Shown here piece by piece: positions 7,587 to 13,420 of a DNA stretch of 13,420 bases. The DNA lies in contig JBPCIX010000031.1 in the NCBI GenBank assembly GCA_051005875.1, forward strand, positions 1 through 13,420, in the 5' to 3' direction. A program made the position numbers and the translations under genes. Under the pieces are notes generated by a model. The model saw only the letters and a list, made by a program, of their open reading frames with translations, ran no database searches and was not told the origin of the DNA. This stretch comes from JBPCIX01 sp051005875 (GTDB taxonomy: Bacteria; Actinomycetota; CADDZG01; JAHWKV01). Numbering within the stretch: position 1 is the first letter of the stretch; each line of letters starts with the position of its first letter.

Positions 7587-7592
7587 ATTATA
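7587..7592 (-). promoter_or_regulatory. -10 box of the C5 methyltransferase gene
   Basis: The minus strand reads TATAAT followed by 9 nt and then the GTG start. Transcription from this consensus -10 would begin about 2-4 nt before the start codon. No -35 close to consensus is visible 16-18 nt upstream, and there is no Shine-Dalgarno before the GTG. Confidence 0.5.
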
Positions 7593-7693
7593 CGGAGGGG
7601 GTGAGACAGAAAGGGGCGATCCGGAATGTCATGGTCATGAATGGACGAATGTTGGGATTTCACGCACCTCATCCAACCAGACACTAGGACCGC

Positions 7694-7936
7694 CTACAGT
7701 TTTCTCTCGTTGCTGTTGAGCTTTGACGAGTTCTGCCGACCCGTTTGATGGGCCCAGGCTTCAATTTCTGAGCGGCGCCATAGCCGGCAGCGGCCTTGGC
7801 CGAAGTCAATTACGGGGCGCGGCATATCAGCGTATCGCCGCTGATATGTGCTCACACTGTTCCGTTGGCTCAGGCCTAACAATTTGGCCACGCCGTAAAC
7901 GTCGACTAGGTCTTCGGTCTTTATTGCAGATCCCAT
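7694..7936 (-). CDS. AlpA/excisionase-like helix-turn-helix protein
   Basis: The 80-aa protein has a MerR/AlpA-type winged HTH. Residues 10-32 (LVDVYGVAKLLGLSQRNSVSTY) are the HTH, PRPVIDFGQG (40-49) the turn, and RCRLWRRSEIEAWA (49-62) the wing and closing helix, the arrangement seen in excisionases and in many actinobacterial small regulators. The start is ATG 7936; a palindrome with a TAAACT -10 box lies directly upstream and there is no ribosome-binding site. It is divergent from the recombinase-like/transposase-like operon (126-bp gap) and tandem with the C5 methyltransferase (116-bp gap). It could be the regulator or excision factor of the mobile element, or a controller of the methylase; the divergent arrangement favours the first. 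Confidence 0.8.
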   Translation of the reverse strand: MGSAIKTEDLVDVYGVAKLLGLSQRNSVSTYQRRYADMPRPVIDFGQGRCRLWRRSEIEAWAHQTGRQNSSKLNSNERKL

Positions 7937-7955
7937 ACCTATAGTTTACATAGGT
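7937..7955 (-). promoter_or_regulatory. Operator-promoter palindrome of the HTH gene
   Basis: ACCTAT (7937-7942) and ATAGGT (7950-7955) form a perfect 6-bp inverted repeat with a 7-nt centre. It directly abuts the ATG of the HTH gene. On the minus strand TAAACT lies inside it, 6 nt before the ATG, the position of a -10 box for a leaderless message. Binding here would block that promoter, so autorepression by the HTH protein is a fair inference. Confidence 0.5.
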
Positions 7956-8004
7956 TGACAAGTCTGCGGTTGTGCCCTAGACTACGTACGGAGACAACAT
8001 TAAG

Positions 8005-8033
8005 GCCCCGGCGGTGCGGAAACACCCCGGGGC
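8005..8033 (+). other. GC-rich stem-loop in the leader of the recombinase-like gene
   Basis: GCCCCGG (8005-8011) pairs with CCGGGGC (8027-8033), and inside it GGTG (8013-8016) pairs with CACC (8023-8026), leaving a CGGAAA loop and a single bulged C. There is no T-run, so it is not a standard terminator. It lies 15 nt before the Shine-Dalgarno of the 8062 gene and could act in the leader RNA or as a protein-binding site. Confidence 0.45.
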
Positions 8034-8061
8034 GTGATCGAACCTACGAAGGAGGTCCGAC

Positions 8062-9096
8062 GTGAAACATTTTACCGATGCACCCAGCTGGGGTGCGGGC
8101 GTTATCTCAACCCATTCTGCACTAGTGGTTACCCGACCAAGTGCGCTGAGGCCTAGCGATTGCGGGAATGAGCCTTGTTGCAGTCTTCTCGACATCAGTC
8201 CGGCGAAGTTGCTTGGGCTCATTCTCAAGGAGATCAAGGGCTCTGGATTGGCTGATCAGACTGTTCAGCGAATGGCTGAGATCATGGTCCGGTTCACGGC
8301 TTACGTGGAACGCGGCCACCACGTCCAGTTGGTGAAGAACATCGCTGAGCAGCACGTCGAGGGCTTTGTTTTCGCCTCCCTCATTGGCCGACCGGGCCGC
8401 CGCCGGCCGGCGGTCGCGACCATGCATCTTCGGCGGACCGCCCTGAGGCTCTACTTTCGGACTGCTGGACAAATTGGCGTACATCTGGCCGACGGCGCCG
8501 CTCGCCTTTACCTGCCGCCCCGAACCGACCTGTCGATGCGGCCGTTGACTGACGACGAGGTGGCCTTGTGCCGGAGCTATTCGTTAAGAACTCTCAGGTC
8601 CACGCGGCAACCTGCGGCCTGGGCCTTAGCGGAGGCGACGGCTAAGCCGGCCGAAGCGGCGAACATCAGGGCGTCTCACCTACATTTGGGTGAGGGACGG
8701 GTCTGGATTCCGGACCAGTCAAAGCCGCAGGGCCGCTGGGGCTATCCGTCGGAATGGGGCCTCAAGCAGCTTCGTCGACGCCTTGCGGCATCGCCCCCAA
8801 ATCCGGGCGAGGATCCGCCGGTTGCTCATTCGTCAAAGGGATCGCAGGAAAGCCGCAGGGTTTCTTCTTCTACGGCGATTGAGGAAACGCTTCGCCGGGC
8901 CGGGCTATTCGGCGAGCGAGATATCCGGCCTTTGTCGGTGACCGCCTGGGCCGGGCGGAAGGTCTTCGAAGAAACCGGCCGGATCGAGGAAGTGGCCTGC
9001 CGGTTGGGGTTCCGAAGCTTGGACCGAGCAGCCAGGCTGATCTGCTGGGATTGGGCCGAAGAAAAGACCGGCGCAGGCCCGAGTAGCCGAGCCTAA
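8062..9096 (+). CDS. Degenerate tyrosine-recombinase-like protein of the mobile element
   Basis: The 344-aa protein starts at GTG 8062 behind a strong AAGGAGG (8049-8055). Residues 45-145 resemble a SAM-like core-binding domain, and 158-330 resemble the catalytic domain of phage-type integrases, beginning RPLTDDEVALC. The catalytic positions are not conserved. The first Arg region reads ATAKPAEAANIRASHL, the HxxR box region reads RPLSVTAW, the usual LGH reads LGF (315-317), and the terminal Tyr region reads LICWDW. It probably keeps DNA binding but not strand cleavage. Its TAA overlaps the ATG of the transposase-like gene by one base, so the two are co-translated. It could instead be a remote family with the same fold; the recombinase link rests on domain pattern only. 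Confidence 0.6.
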   Translation: MKHFTDAPSWGAGVISTHSALVVTRPSALRPSDCGNEPCCSLLDISPAKLLGLILKEIKGSGLADQTVQRMAEIMVRFTAYVERGHHVQLVKNIAEQHVEGFVFASLIGRPGRRRPAVATMHLRRTALRLYFRTAGQIGVHLADGAARLYLPPRTDLSMRPLTDDEVALCRSYSLRTLRSTRQPAAWALAEATAKPAEAANIRASHLHLGEGRVWIPDQSKPQGRWGYPSEWGLKQLRRRLAASPPNPGEDPPVAHSSKGSQESRRVSSSTAIEETLRRAGLFGERDIRPLSVTAWAGRKVFEETGRIEEVACRLGFRSLDRAARLICWDWAEEKTGAGPSSRA

Positions 9097-10514
9097 TGAG
9101 CGGCAGCCCTTACGGGGTTGCCAAGCTTGAACGGCTGGAGGCGATTCTTCGTAGTACGGCCATTTATGAGCTTGGCAAGCTGGTTCCCTCGGCGCACGTC
9201 ACCGCCGGAGGCCGGCGTCGCCGATTCCCCGGTTACGCGTTCTTCTTTTATGAGGCGCTCATAAGCGTGTATTCGAGCGCTCGCCAAGTTGAGGCAGAGC
9301 TCAGTCATCCTGTCGTCTGGCGTTTCGCCCGCCGCCTCACCAAAAAGTTGTTTCCCGCCGAGCCGGAAATGTGGCTTCCGAGGACACCAATCCGCCGCCA
9401 TCACTACCTGTACGCCCGCAACCGCTATCTCCAGGAGTCAAAGAGCCTGAAGGCCATAGCGAGTCTGCATCGCCAAATAGCCGCAAATCAAGCCCGGGAA
9501 TTGGGCTTGATGGATCCGAAGGGCCCGGGCACCTGGACGAGCCCCGATCCCACCCGCCTGGTCCACGCCGACGGCAAGGTCATAACTCCGCTGTTCAAAG
9601 CAAAGCCCGGAGAAGTCCGCGTGAACAAACAGACCGGTGAGGCCAGAGATTTGCAGTTTGAGCCCGATGCCGGGCTTCACTTTGAAGGGACAGGAGAAAC
9701 CGCTTGGGGGACCAAGTTTGTGATTGTGGCGGCACGTTCAGGCCGGGCCCACGGGCGGATCATTTTGGATGTCGAGTGGGTCGCCAAGCCCGGGGCCGAG
9801 GCGGCAGGAGCTATGGACTCTCTCGTGCGGCTTGCTCCCGCAATCCCGGGGGCGCAAGCCGTCGTCTACGACAATGCCCTTAGAGGCGTACACCATCAGA
9901 GGCTGTTGAGGGAACTCGGCCTGATGCCTATCAACAGGGTCGCTGCCTTGGCCGCCGGGGAAAAGAAGTCTACGCATACCCACGGCGACAGAGTCGAAAA
10001 GAGCGTCCATGTTGAGAGCAGAAAAGTAAAGCTCGCCGACGGGTCGGTCCGGACCTATTCGCTCTACGCGCTTGGGGGCGCCATTGGGCTCGGAGAATTA
10101 ACTGATGGGGGAGAACTGGAGTTTGTTGAATTGAAGCGCCTCCGCACATTGCGTCTGGGGAGCAAGGCCGGCGCCTATCGCTGGTACAACGAGTACCGCC
10201 TACCGCCTGAATACGGCGCGGAAAAGATGAGGGTACGTCTGTATGGAAACGCCGAGGACAAGGCCCGCCGCTTTAACCGGACTGAGAACATTCGTCCCAT
10301 ATCGCCAACTGAGCCAGCCTTTAAGAAGCTCTTTGGCCGCCGAAATGATTGCGAGGCCATCAACCGGGATCTTGTCGACTCAATGTGGTTGGGGAGGGCC
10401 CACAGCGTGGGCCACGCGCGGCAGCATCTCAATCTGATCGGTTACGCGGTCATGGTCAACGCCCTCGCGTTGCACCAGCACCGAAAGCGTCGCGAGGACC
10501 TGGCTGCGGCCTGA
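9096..10514 (+). CDS. DDE-type transposase-like protein
   Basis: The 472-aa protein has the layout of an RNase H-fold transposase. A helical N-terminal region (about 45-135) contains basic motifs such as RRHHYLYARNRY. The first Asp is in VHADGK (D159), the second in VVYDNALRG (D259), and the Glu in GRRNDCEAINRDLVD (E420), followed by a long helix containing GRAHSVGHARQHLNLIGYA and ending in a basic tail. The spacing fits a DDE triad with an insertion between the second Asp and the Glu. It starts at ATG 9096, overlapping the stop of the recombinase-like gene, with no ribosome-binding site of its own. Length is complete and there is no frameshift. Catalytic assignment is by eye; I cannot place it in a named IS family. 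Confidence 0.7.
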   Translation: MSGSPYGVAKLERLEAILRSTAIYELGKLVPSAHVTAGGRRRRFPGYAFFFYEALISVYSSARQVEAELSHPVVWRFARRLTKKLFPAEPEMWLPRTPIRRHHYLYARNRYLQESKSLKAIASLHRQIAANQARELGLMDPKGPGTWTSPDPTRLVHADGKVITPLFKAKPGEVRVNKQTGEARDLQFEPDAGLHFEGTGETAWGTKFVIVAARSGRAHGRIILDVEWVAKPGAEAAGAMDSLVRLAPAIPGAQAVVYDNALRGVHHQRLLRELGLMPINRVAALAAGEKKSTHTHGDRVEKSVHVESRKVKLADGSVRTYSLYALGGAIGLGELTDGGELEFVELKRLRTLRLGSKAGAYRWYNEYRLPPEYGAEKMRVRLYGNAEDKARRFNRTENIRPISPTEPAFKKLFGRRNDCEAINRDLVDSMWLGRAHSVGHARQHLNLIGYAVMVNALALHQHRKRREDLAAA

Positions 10515-10821
10515 CGTCCGCATCCTAGGAAAAGCTTAGAAGCGGGCAGGCTTCATTCGAGCGCGCCAGAACCGCTTTCGCACTCTGGAACTGAACCAAT
10601 CTCAGCCTATCAACATCCTTTCGTCCTTCTGAGGCCGAAAACCCTTCGGGTAAACTCCTGTTTGGTGGCTGTCGCTGGGTTTTCTTCCACTTTTTGTACA
10701 ACCCCCGCCGGGGTGGGGCCGGTAGAAATGCCTAAACCCGCTGGTGGAGGGCTTGTCGCTAAGCCGCCGAGAACGCCAAATGCGATTTAGCGAACGCCAG
10801 GTTGCAGATTAGCGCCGGGAT
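10515..10821. other. Non-coding stretch after the transposase-like gene
   Basis: No gene is supported here. It contains a short hairpin CCGAA/TTCGG (10635-10639 and 10645-10649) without a T-run, and repeat copy 2. The convergent HAD gene ends at 10822, so the stretch receives transcription from both sides. Confidence 0.5.
10677..10805. repeat. Imperfect dispersed repeat, copy 2
   Basis: Direct-orientation partner of 179-315 (details there), lacking the 8-bp duplication. The hairpin is at 10774-10792: CGCCAAAT, loop GCG, ATTTAGCG. Against copy 1 the loop-closing pair changed from C-G to T-A on both sides, and the one remaining mismatch becomes a G-U wobble if the minus strand is transcribed. 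An additional pairing TCGCTAA/TTAGCGA (10755-10761 with 10787-10793) exists only in this copy. It lies 17 nt past the 3' end of the HAD gene. Confidence 0.75.
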
Positions 10822-11679
10822 CTAGTAAGCGCGCCGCCTACGCACCTGGATTTGGCTGGCAAGGTTGCCGACAGCTGCACGAAGGAGAGAGCCCAAGTCA
10901 TCGTCTTCACCGTACCGGGGAGAGTTCATTGTGACGATGCGTTTGGGTTTTAGGAATTCCAAGAAAGCGCGTTTCGCCTTGGCCTGATCTGACGGGTCGA
11001 AGACTCCGAAGCCGATGCCTCCGTTACTTCCTATCAAGGAGAAACACGGAATGTCGGTCAATCCGTCACCAACATAGATCATGTTTTCCATCGGGATCGG
11101 ACGCATCTCTTCGGGGATGGCCATGTTGACGAGAAATGGATTCTTTAGTGCATCTTCCTGAGGTATGCCCTTGTTAATTTCAAAGATGTAGCGAGTTTTC
11201 TCAGTGAAGGTCACACATCGCTTGACATAGGAAAGATAGCCTTTATCCCCTTCATCCAATTCGCTTCCATATACCGCTTCGAAGTACTGATTGACTATCT
11301 GGCTACCCAGGATCACTTCTCGAAGTCCTCCGGAAATGACGTAAAAGTCAATTAGCACTTTGGCCTCGTTAGCGATGGCGCGAAGGTCGTCAAAGAATTC
11401 AGGCAGTCCATCGAAGAAGTCAGCGTCTAGGCTTGCGCCAAACTCTTTCAGTTCTGGATTTGTAAGTTTCCCCAAAGGCAGGTCGTCGCCTACATTTTCC
11501 AAAAGCAATCGAAGCCAGGCCAGTGCTGGGTCGTACCCGTTTTGCACGAGGGTTTTTACATCCTTCTTCCAGAACTTGTCCGCATCCATCCCGTGGGAGC
11601 GCAACAGTTTTGTTGTCGAGTCAGGAGCCAGCGTGTCGTCAAAATCAAAGATGACGGCTATCGTTGAGGAATCAGCCAC
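10822..11679 (-). CDS. HAD-superfamily phosphatase
   Basis: The 285-aa protein has all four motifs of a haloacid dehalogenase-like hydrolase. Motif I is FDFDDTLAP, with the nucleophile D12 and acid/base D14. Motif II is ISGG (S116). A Lys for motif III is probably K161 or K170 in the region TEKTRYIFEINKG, and motif IV is VGDGLTDIP with D205 and D209. A large insertion (about 20-110) between motifs I and II is a C1-type cap that would set substrate choice, so the substrate cannot be named. It is cytosolic, with a basic C-terminal tail (QVRRRRAY). The start is GTG 11679, with no clear ribosome-binding site. A small ORF precedes it by 51 bp on the same strand, possibly one transcript. Confidence 0.88.
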   Translation of the reverse strand: MADSSTIAVIFDFDDTLAPDSTTKLLRSHGMDADKFWKKDVKTLVQNGYDPALAWLRLLLENVGDDLPLGKLTNPELKEFGASLDADFFDGLPEFFDDLRAIANEAKVLIDFYVISGGLREVILGSQIVNQYFEAVYGSELDEGDKGYLSYVKRCVTFTEKTRYIFEINKGIPQEDALKNPFLVNMAIPEEMRPIPMENMIYVGDGLTDIPCFSLIGSNGGIGFGVFDPSDQAKAKRAFLEFLKPKRIVTMNSPRYGEDDDLGSLLRAAVGNLASQIQVRRRRAY

Positions 11680-11730
11680 GGCTTCTAGCTTATTAGCGAT
11701 TAAGCGGCAGACAATCGCTTTTAGGGCGGC

Positions 11731-11895
11731 TTACTTTTTCGCCTGTGCCTTTGGGATGTGTCCCTTTTTGGAACCGTTCTCACGCGAAGGCTGAACAAGT
11801 TTCGCCGTTAGATCACGCACGCGGGTGGCTACCGCTTTCATTTCCCGCGGAGTGAGACCCATTGCATCTGGGGAAGTACTGAGTGAATTCTTCAT
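11731..11895 (-). CDS. Small basic hypothetical protein upstream of the HAD gene
   Basis: ATG 11895 is preceded by AAAGGA at 11906-11901 with 5-nt spacing, a good ribosome-binding site, giving a 54-aa protein with one amphipathic helix (LTPREMKAVATRVRDLTAKLV) and a Lys-rich tail. The frame stays open upstream to TTG 12078, which would give 115 aa and add CxxC-like pairs (CRVC, CSEC and two further Cys) that could bind zinc, but that start has no ribosome-binding site. I prefer the short form because of the Shine-Dalgarno. Function unknown; probably in the same transcript as the phosphatase. Confidence 0.5.
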   Translation of the reverse strand: MKNSLSTSPDAMGLTPREMKAVATRVRDLTAKLVQPSRENGSKKGHIPKAQAKK

Positions 11896-12060
11896 TACCG
11901 TCCTTTCGCTTGGCGCATGCAAGTTCATTGGGTGAGCGGCCCCTCCGCACTCAGAGCATAATTCCATCGTTGTAACTCTGTCCAATGCAGTCAATCCAGG
12001 CAATTCTAAGCAGGGGGGCCGACAAGTCGTTCCGCCAGTTTTTTTGCAGACGCGGCAGAA

Positions 12061-12260
12061 TGCCAGCGAAAGCTGCAACTGCGCGGCCCGTCAACCCCTG
12101 CCAGTCACCCGCCGATCCGAAAACCAGATTTGATGTCCTCGACCCTGATTCTGTCACGGAGTACATCGTTATTGTCGGACCCGCCCGCTATTCTGTGGAC
12201 GTATCTCGTAAGGTTCGTTTGTCGACAGAAGTGAATGGCATTGTTGTAATTTGTGACTAG
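12061..12260 (+). CDS. Doubtful small ORF before the second methyltransferase
   Basis: A frame starting at ATG 12061 (or ATG 11985) encodes up to 66 (or 91) residues, with a fairly protein-like end (EYIVIVGPARYSVDVS, then LSTEVNGIVVICD). Neither start has a ribosome-binding site, and the upstream part is antisense to the longer version of the 11731 ORF. It ends 34 nt before the methyltransferase start and might be a small controller gene, but I cannot identify any DNA-binding motif. Confidence 0.25.
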
Positions 12261-12294
12261 ACTCGCCAACATATGATAGAAATGAGGAGCGCCG

Positions 12295-13185
12295 GTGGCC
12301 ACAACAACCACTAGTTTTGGCGTAGGCAGAAGGGAGAACCATGATTCCCGGCCCTTCTACAGGCGTGGACTAGCCCGTCTGCAGGAATCCAAGGACGAGT
12401 CAGTAGCTCGGTCCACGCAAGTGAACAGGGTCTATATTCACAGCGCCCAACAGATGCCTGAGCTGGAGGATAACAGTGTGGCCCTCATGGTCACGTCCCC
12501 TCCGTATCATGTCGGAAAGGACTACGACACCGACTCCAGCTTCCAGGAATATTTGGATTTGTTGGAAGCAGTATTCGCGGAAACCTATCGAAAATTGCAG
12601 CCGGGTGGCCGGGCCGTCGTCAACGTTGCCAATCTTGGTCGTCGGCCCTATGTGCCGCTGTCGCACCTCGTAACCGAACGCATGCTCAAGATCGGTTACT
12701 TGATGAGAGCCGAGGTTATCTGGCAAAAAGCAGCCGGCGCAAGTGGCAGTTGTGCGTGGGGAAGCTGGAGGAAACCGGCCAACCCCGTCGTAAGAGACGT
12801 TCACGAATATTGCCTTTGTTTTTCAAAGGGTCGGTTCGACCGTGTGACAAAGGGCGAGGCGACTATCTCGGCTGAGGAGTTTCTCGAGGCTACCTTGTCC
12901 ATCTGGCAAATCTCTCCGGAATCGGCAAAACGCGTTGGGCATCCCGCCCCTTTCCCAGTGGAATTGCCCCGCAGATTCATCGAGCTCTACACGTACAGGG
13001 GGGAGCTCGTTTTAGATCCGTTCATCGGGAGCGGCTCCACCGGAGTAGCCTCTGTAGTCGCTGGCAGAGATTGGGTGGGTTATGAGATTGACCCCGAGTA
13101 CGCTCGGCAAGCCGAACTACGAATAGCCGACCACCAGCAGAAAATTTTTGAAAAACAGCAAGCTGCAGAACGACTTTCAAGCTAG
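12295..13185 (+). CDS. DNA methyltransferase, SPPY type (probably N4-cytosine)
   Basis: The 296-aa protein is a beta-class amino-methyltransferase of the N6_N4_Mtase family. The catalytic motif IV is TSPPYHVGKDYD (67-78). S-P-P-Y rather than D-P-P-Y is the form typical of N4-cytosine enzymes, though N6-adenine enzymes with it exist. The AdoMet motifs come last, as expected for this class: HPAPFPVELPRRFIELYT (216-233) and LDPFIGSGSTG (240-250). GTG 12295 is supported by GAGGAG 5 nt upstream; TATGAT at 12272-12277 is a possible -10. The C-terminus (QQKIFEKQQAAERLSS) is a charged helix. An overlapping downstream gene looks like its restriction endonuclease, making this the modification half of a type II R-M system. 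Confidence 0.93.
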   Translation: MATTTTSFGVGRRENHDSRPFYRRGLARLQESKDESVARSTQVNRVYIHSAQQMPELEDNSVALMVTSPPYHVGKDYDTDSSFQEYLDLLEAVFAETYRKLQPGGRAVVNVANLGRRPYVPLSHLVTERMLKIGYLMRAEVIWQKAAGASGSCAWGSWRKPANPVVRDVHEYCLCFSKGRFDRVTKGEATISAEEFLEATLSIWQISPESAKRVGHPAPFPVELPRRFIELYTYRGELVLDPFIGSGSTGVASVVAGRDWVGYEIDPEYARQAELRIADHQQKIFEKQQAAERLSS

Positions 13186-13420
13186 ATCCACTCGTGAAGG
13201 AAGAACCGCTCAGGACGTAGCGCGCAAAATTCTACAGGGCTGTGGCTTCCAGATTGAAGAGCCATCCAATAGACCTCATCCTGAACTGGGTGTAACGATC
13301 AACTTCTCGGCCTTTGATCACGATGGCGGCCTGTGGTACTTCGACGTCGTCGGCTCCTTTACGAGTCAGCGGTCCGGCCTTCTACGAACAGATAGCGTCT
13401 GGAAGGCTTTAGGGAGGGCT
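13148..13420 (+). CDS. Probable restriction endonuclease of the same R-M system (cut by window end)
   Basis: A frame in +1 relative to the methyltransferase gene stays open from TTG 13148 to the end of the window, giving 91 codons. The first supportable start is TTG 13148, since an in-frame TAG lies about 20 nt upstream; CTG 13163 is another possibility. Neither has a clear ribosome-binding site, and overlap with the methylase would allow coupling. The peptide contains REGRTAQDVARKILQGCGF, followed by GGLWYFDVVGSFTSQRSGLL and RTDSVWKALGRA. The acidic residue in YFDVVG after a hydrophobic strand and the later Lys suggest a nuclease fold, but this is only a pattern. Position directly behind the methylase is the stronger argument. 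Confidence 0.65.
   Translation, partial: MKNSKLQNDFQARSTREGRTAQDVARKILQGCGFQIEEPSNRPHPELGVTINFSAFDHDGGLWYFDVVGSFTSQRSGLLRTDSVWKALGRA

Larger units (their letters stand above)
7694..10514. mobile_element. Candidate transposable element: HTH + inactive integrase-like + DDE transposase-like
   Basis: Three adjacent genes form a unit: a small excisionase-like HTH gene on the minus strand and a divergent, translationally coupled pair encoding an integrase-like and a DDE-like protein. The coordinates cover the genes only. I looked for terminal inverted repeats and target duplications in 7578-7693 and 10515-10821 and found none I would defend, so the true ends are unknown. The unit separates two modification-gene blocks, as an inserted element would. 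Confidence 0.5.

Noticed and set aside
7578..7693. Possible terminal inverted repeat of the mobile element against 10515-10821
   Set aside because: Only short, gapped matches were found by eye; none has the length or a matching target duplication to support an element end.
9371..9640. 89-aa plus-strand ORF inside the transposase-like gene
   Set aside because: Proline/arginine-rich alternative frame of a gene with clear DDE-like motifs; no ribosome-binding site.
1..13420. CRISPR array or tandem repeat array
   Set aside because: No regularly spaced repeats were seen; the only long repeat is the two-copy pair at 179-315 and 10677-10805.

Overview
The window is bacterial DNA of moderate to fairly high G+C, with frequent GTG and TTG starts. 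Three genes (starts at 2847, 7577 and 7936) have a TANNNT-type -10 box only 6-9 nt before the start codon and no Shine-Dalgarno sequence, which suggests leaderless or near-leaderless mRNAs. This, together with the actinobacterial look of the small HTH protein at 7694-7936, points loosely to an Actinomycetota- or Chloroflexota-like bacterium. The taxon cannot be fixed from the sequence. The whole window reads as an accessory or defence-type region.

Left part (1-2760): the last codons of an unknown gene, then a non-coding stretch with copy 1 of an imperfect repeat of about 130 bp (179-315). Next comes a coupled pair, a 64-aa protein and an SDH_sah/SppA-like serine protease, followed by two small membrane proteins separated by a terminator-like hairpin.

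Centre-left (2809-7592): a strong operator/promoter region drives a regulator (ribbon-helix-helix-like N-terminus, winged-helix C-terminus). It overlaps by 4 bp a 771-aa GHKL ATPase of the MutL/MORC/Hsp90 superfamily. Convergent to it is a full-length DNA cytosine-C5 methyltransferase. Linkage of GHKL ATPases with DNA methylases is known for MORC-like restriction-modification systems, so this block is the best candidate for an unusual defence system. No nuclease domain is recognisable in it.

Centre-right (7694-10514): a small AlpA/excisionase-like HTH gene lies divergent to a two-gene operon encoding a tyrosine-recombinase-like protein that has lost its catalytic residues and a DDE-type transposase-like protein. 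I interpret the three as a candidate transposable element. Its ends could not be located. Copy 2 of the repeat (10677-10805) lies just beyond. The two copies bracket about 10.4 kb and share a hairpin with a compensatory base change.

Right part (10822-13420): on the minus strand, a small ORF and a HAD-family phosphatase; on the plus strand, an SPPY-type (probably N4-cytosine) DNA methyltransferase followed by an overlapping, window-truncated gene that looks like its restriction endonuclease. This would be a second, conventional type II R-M system.
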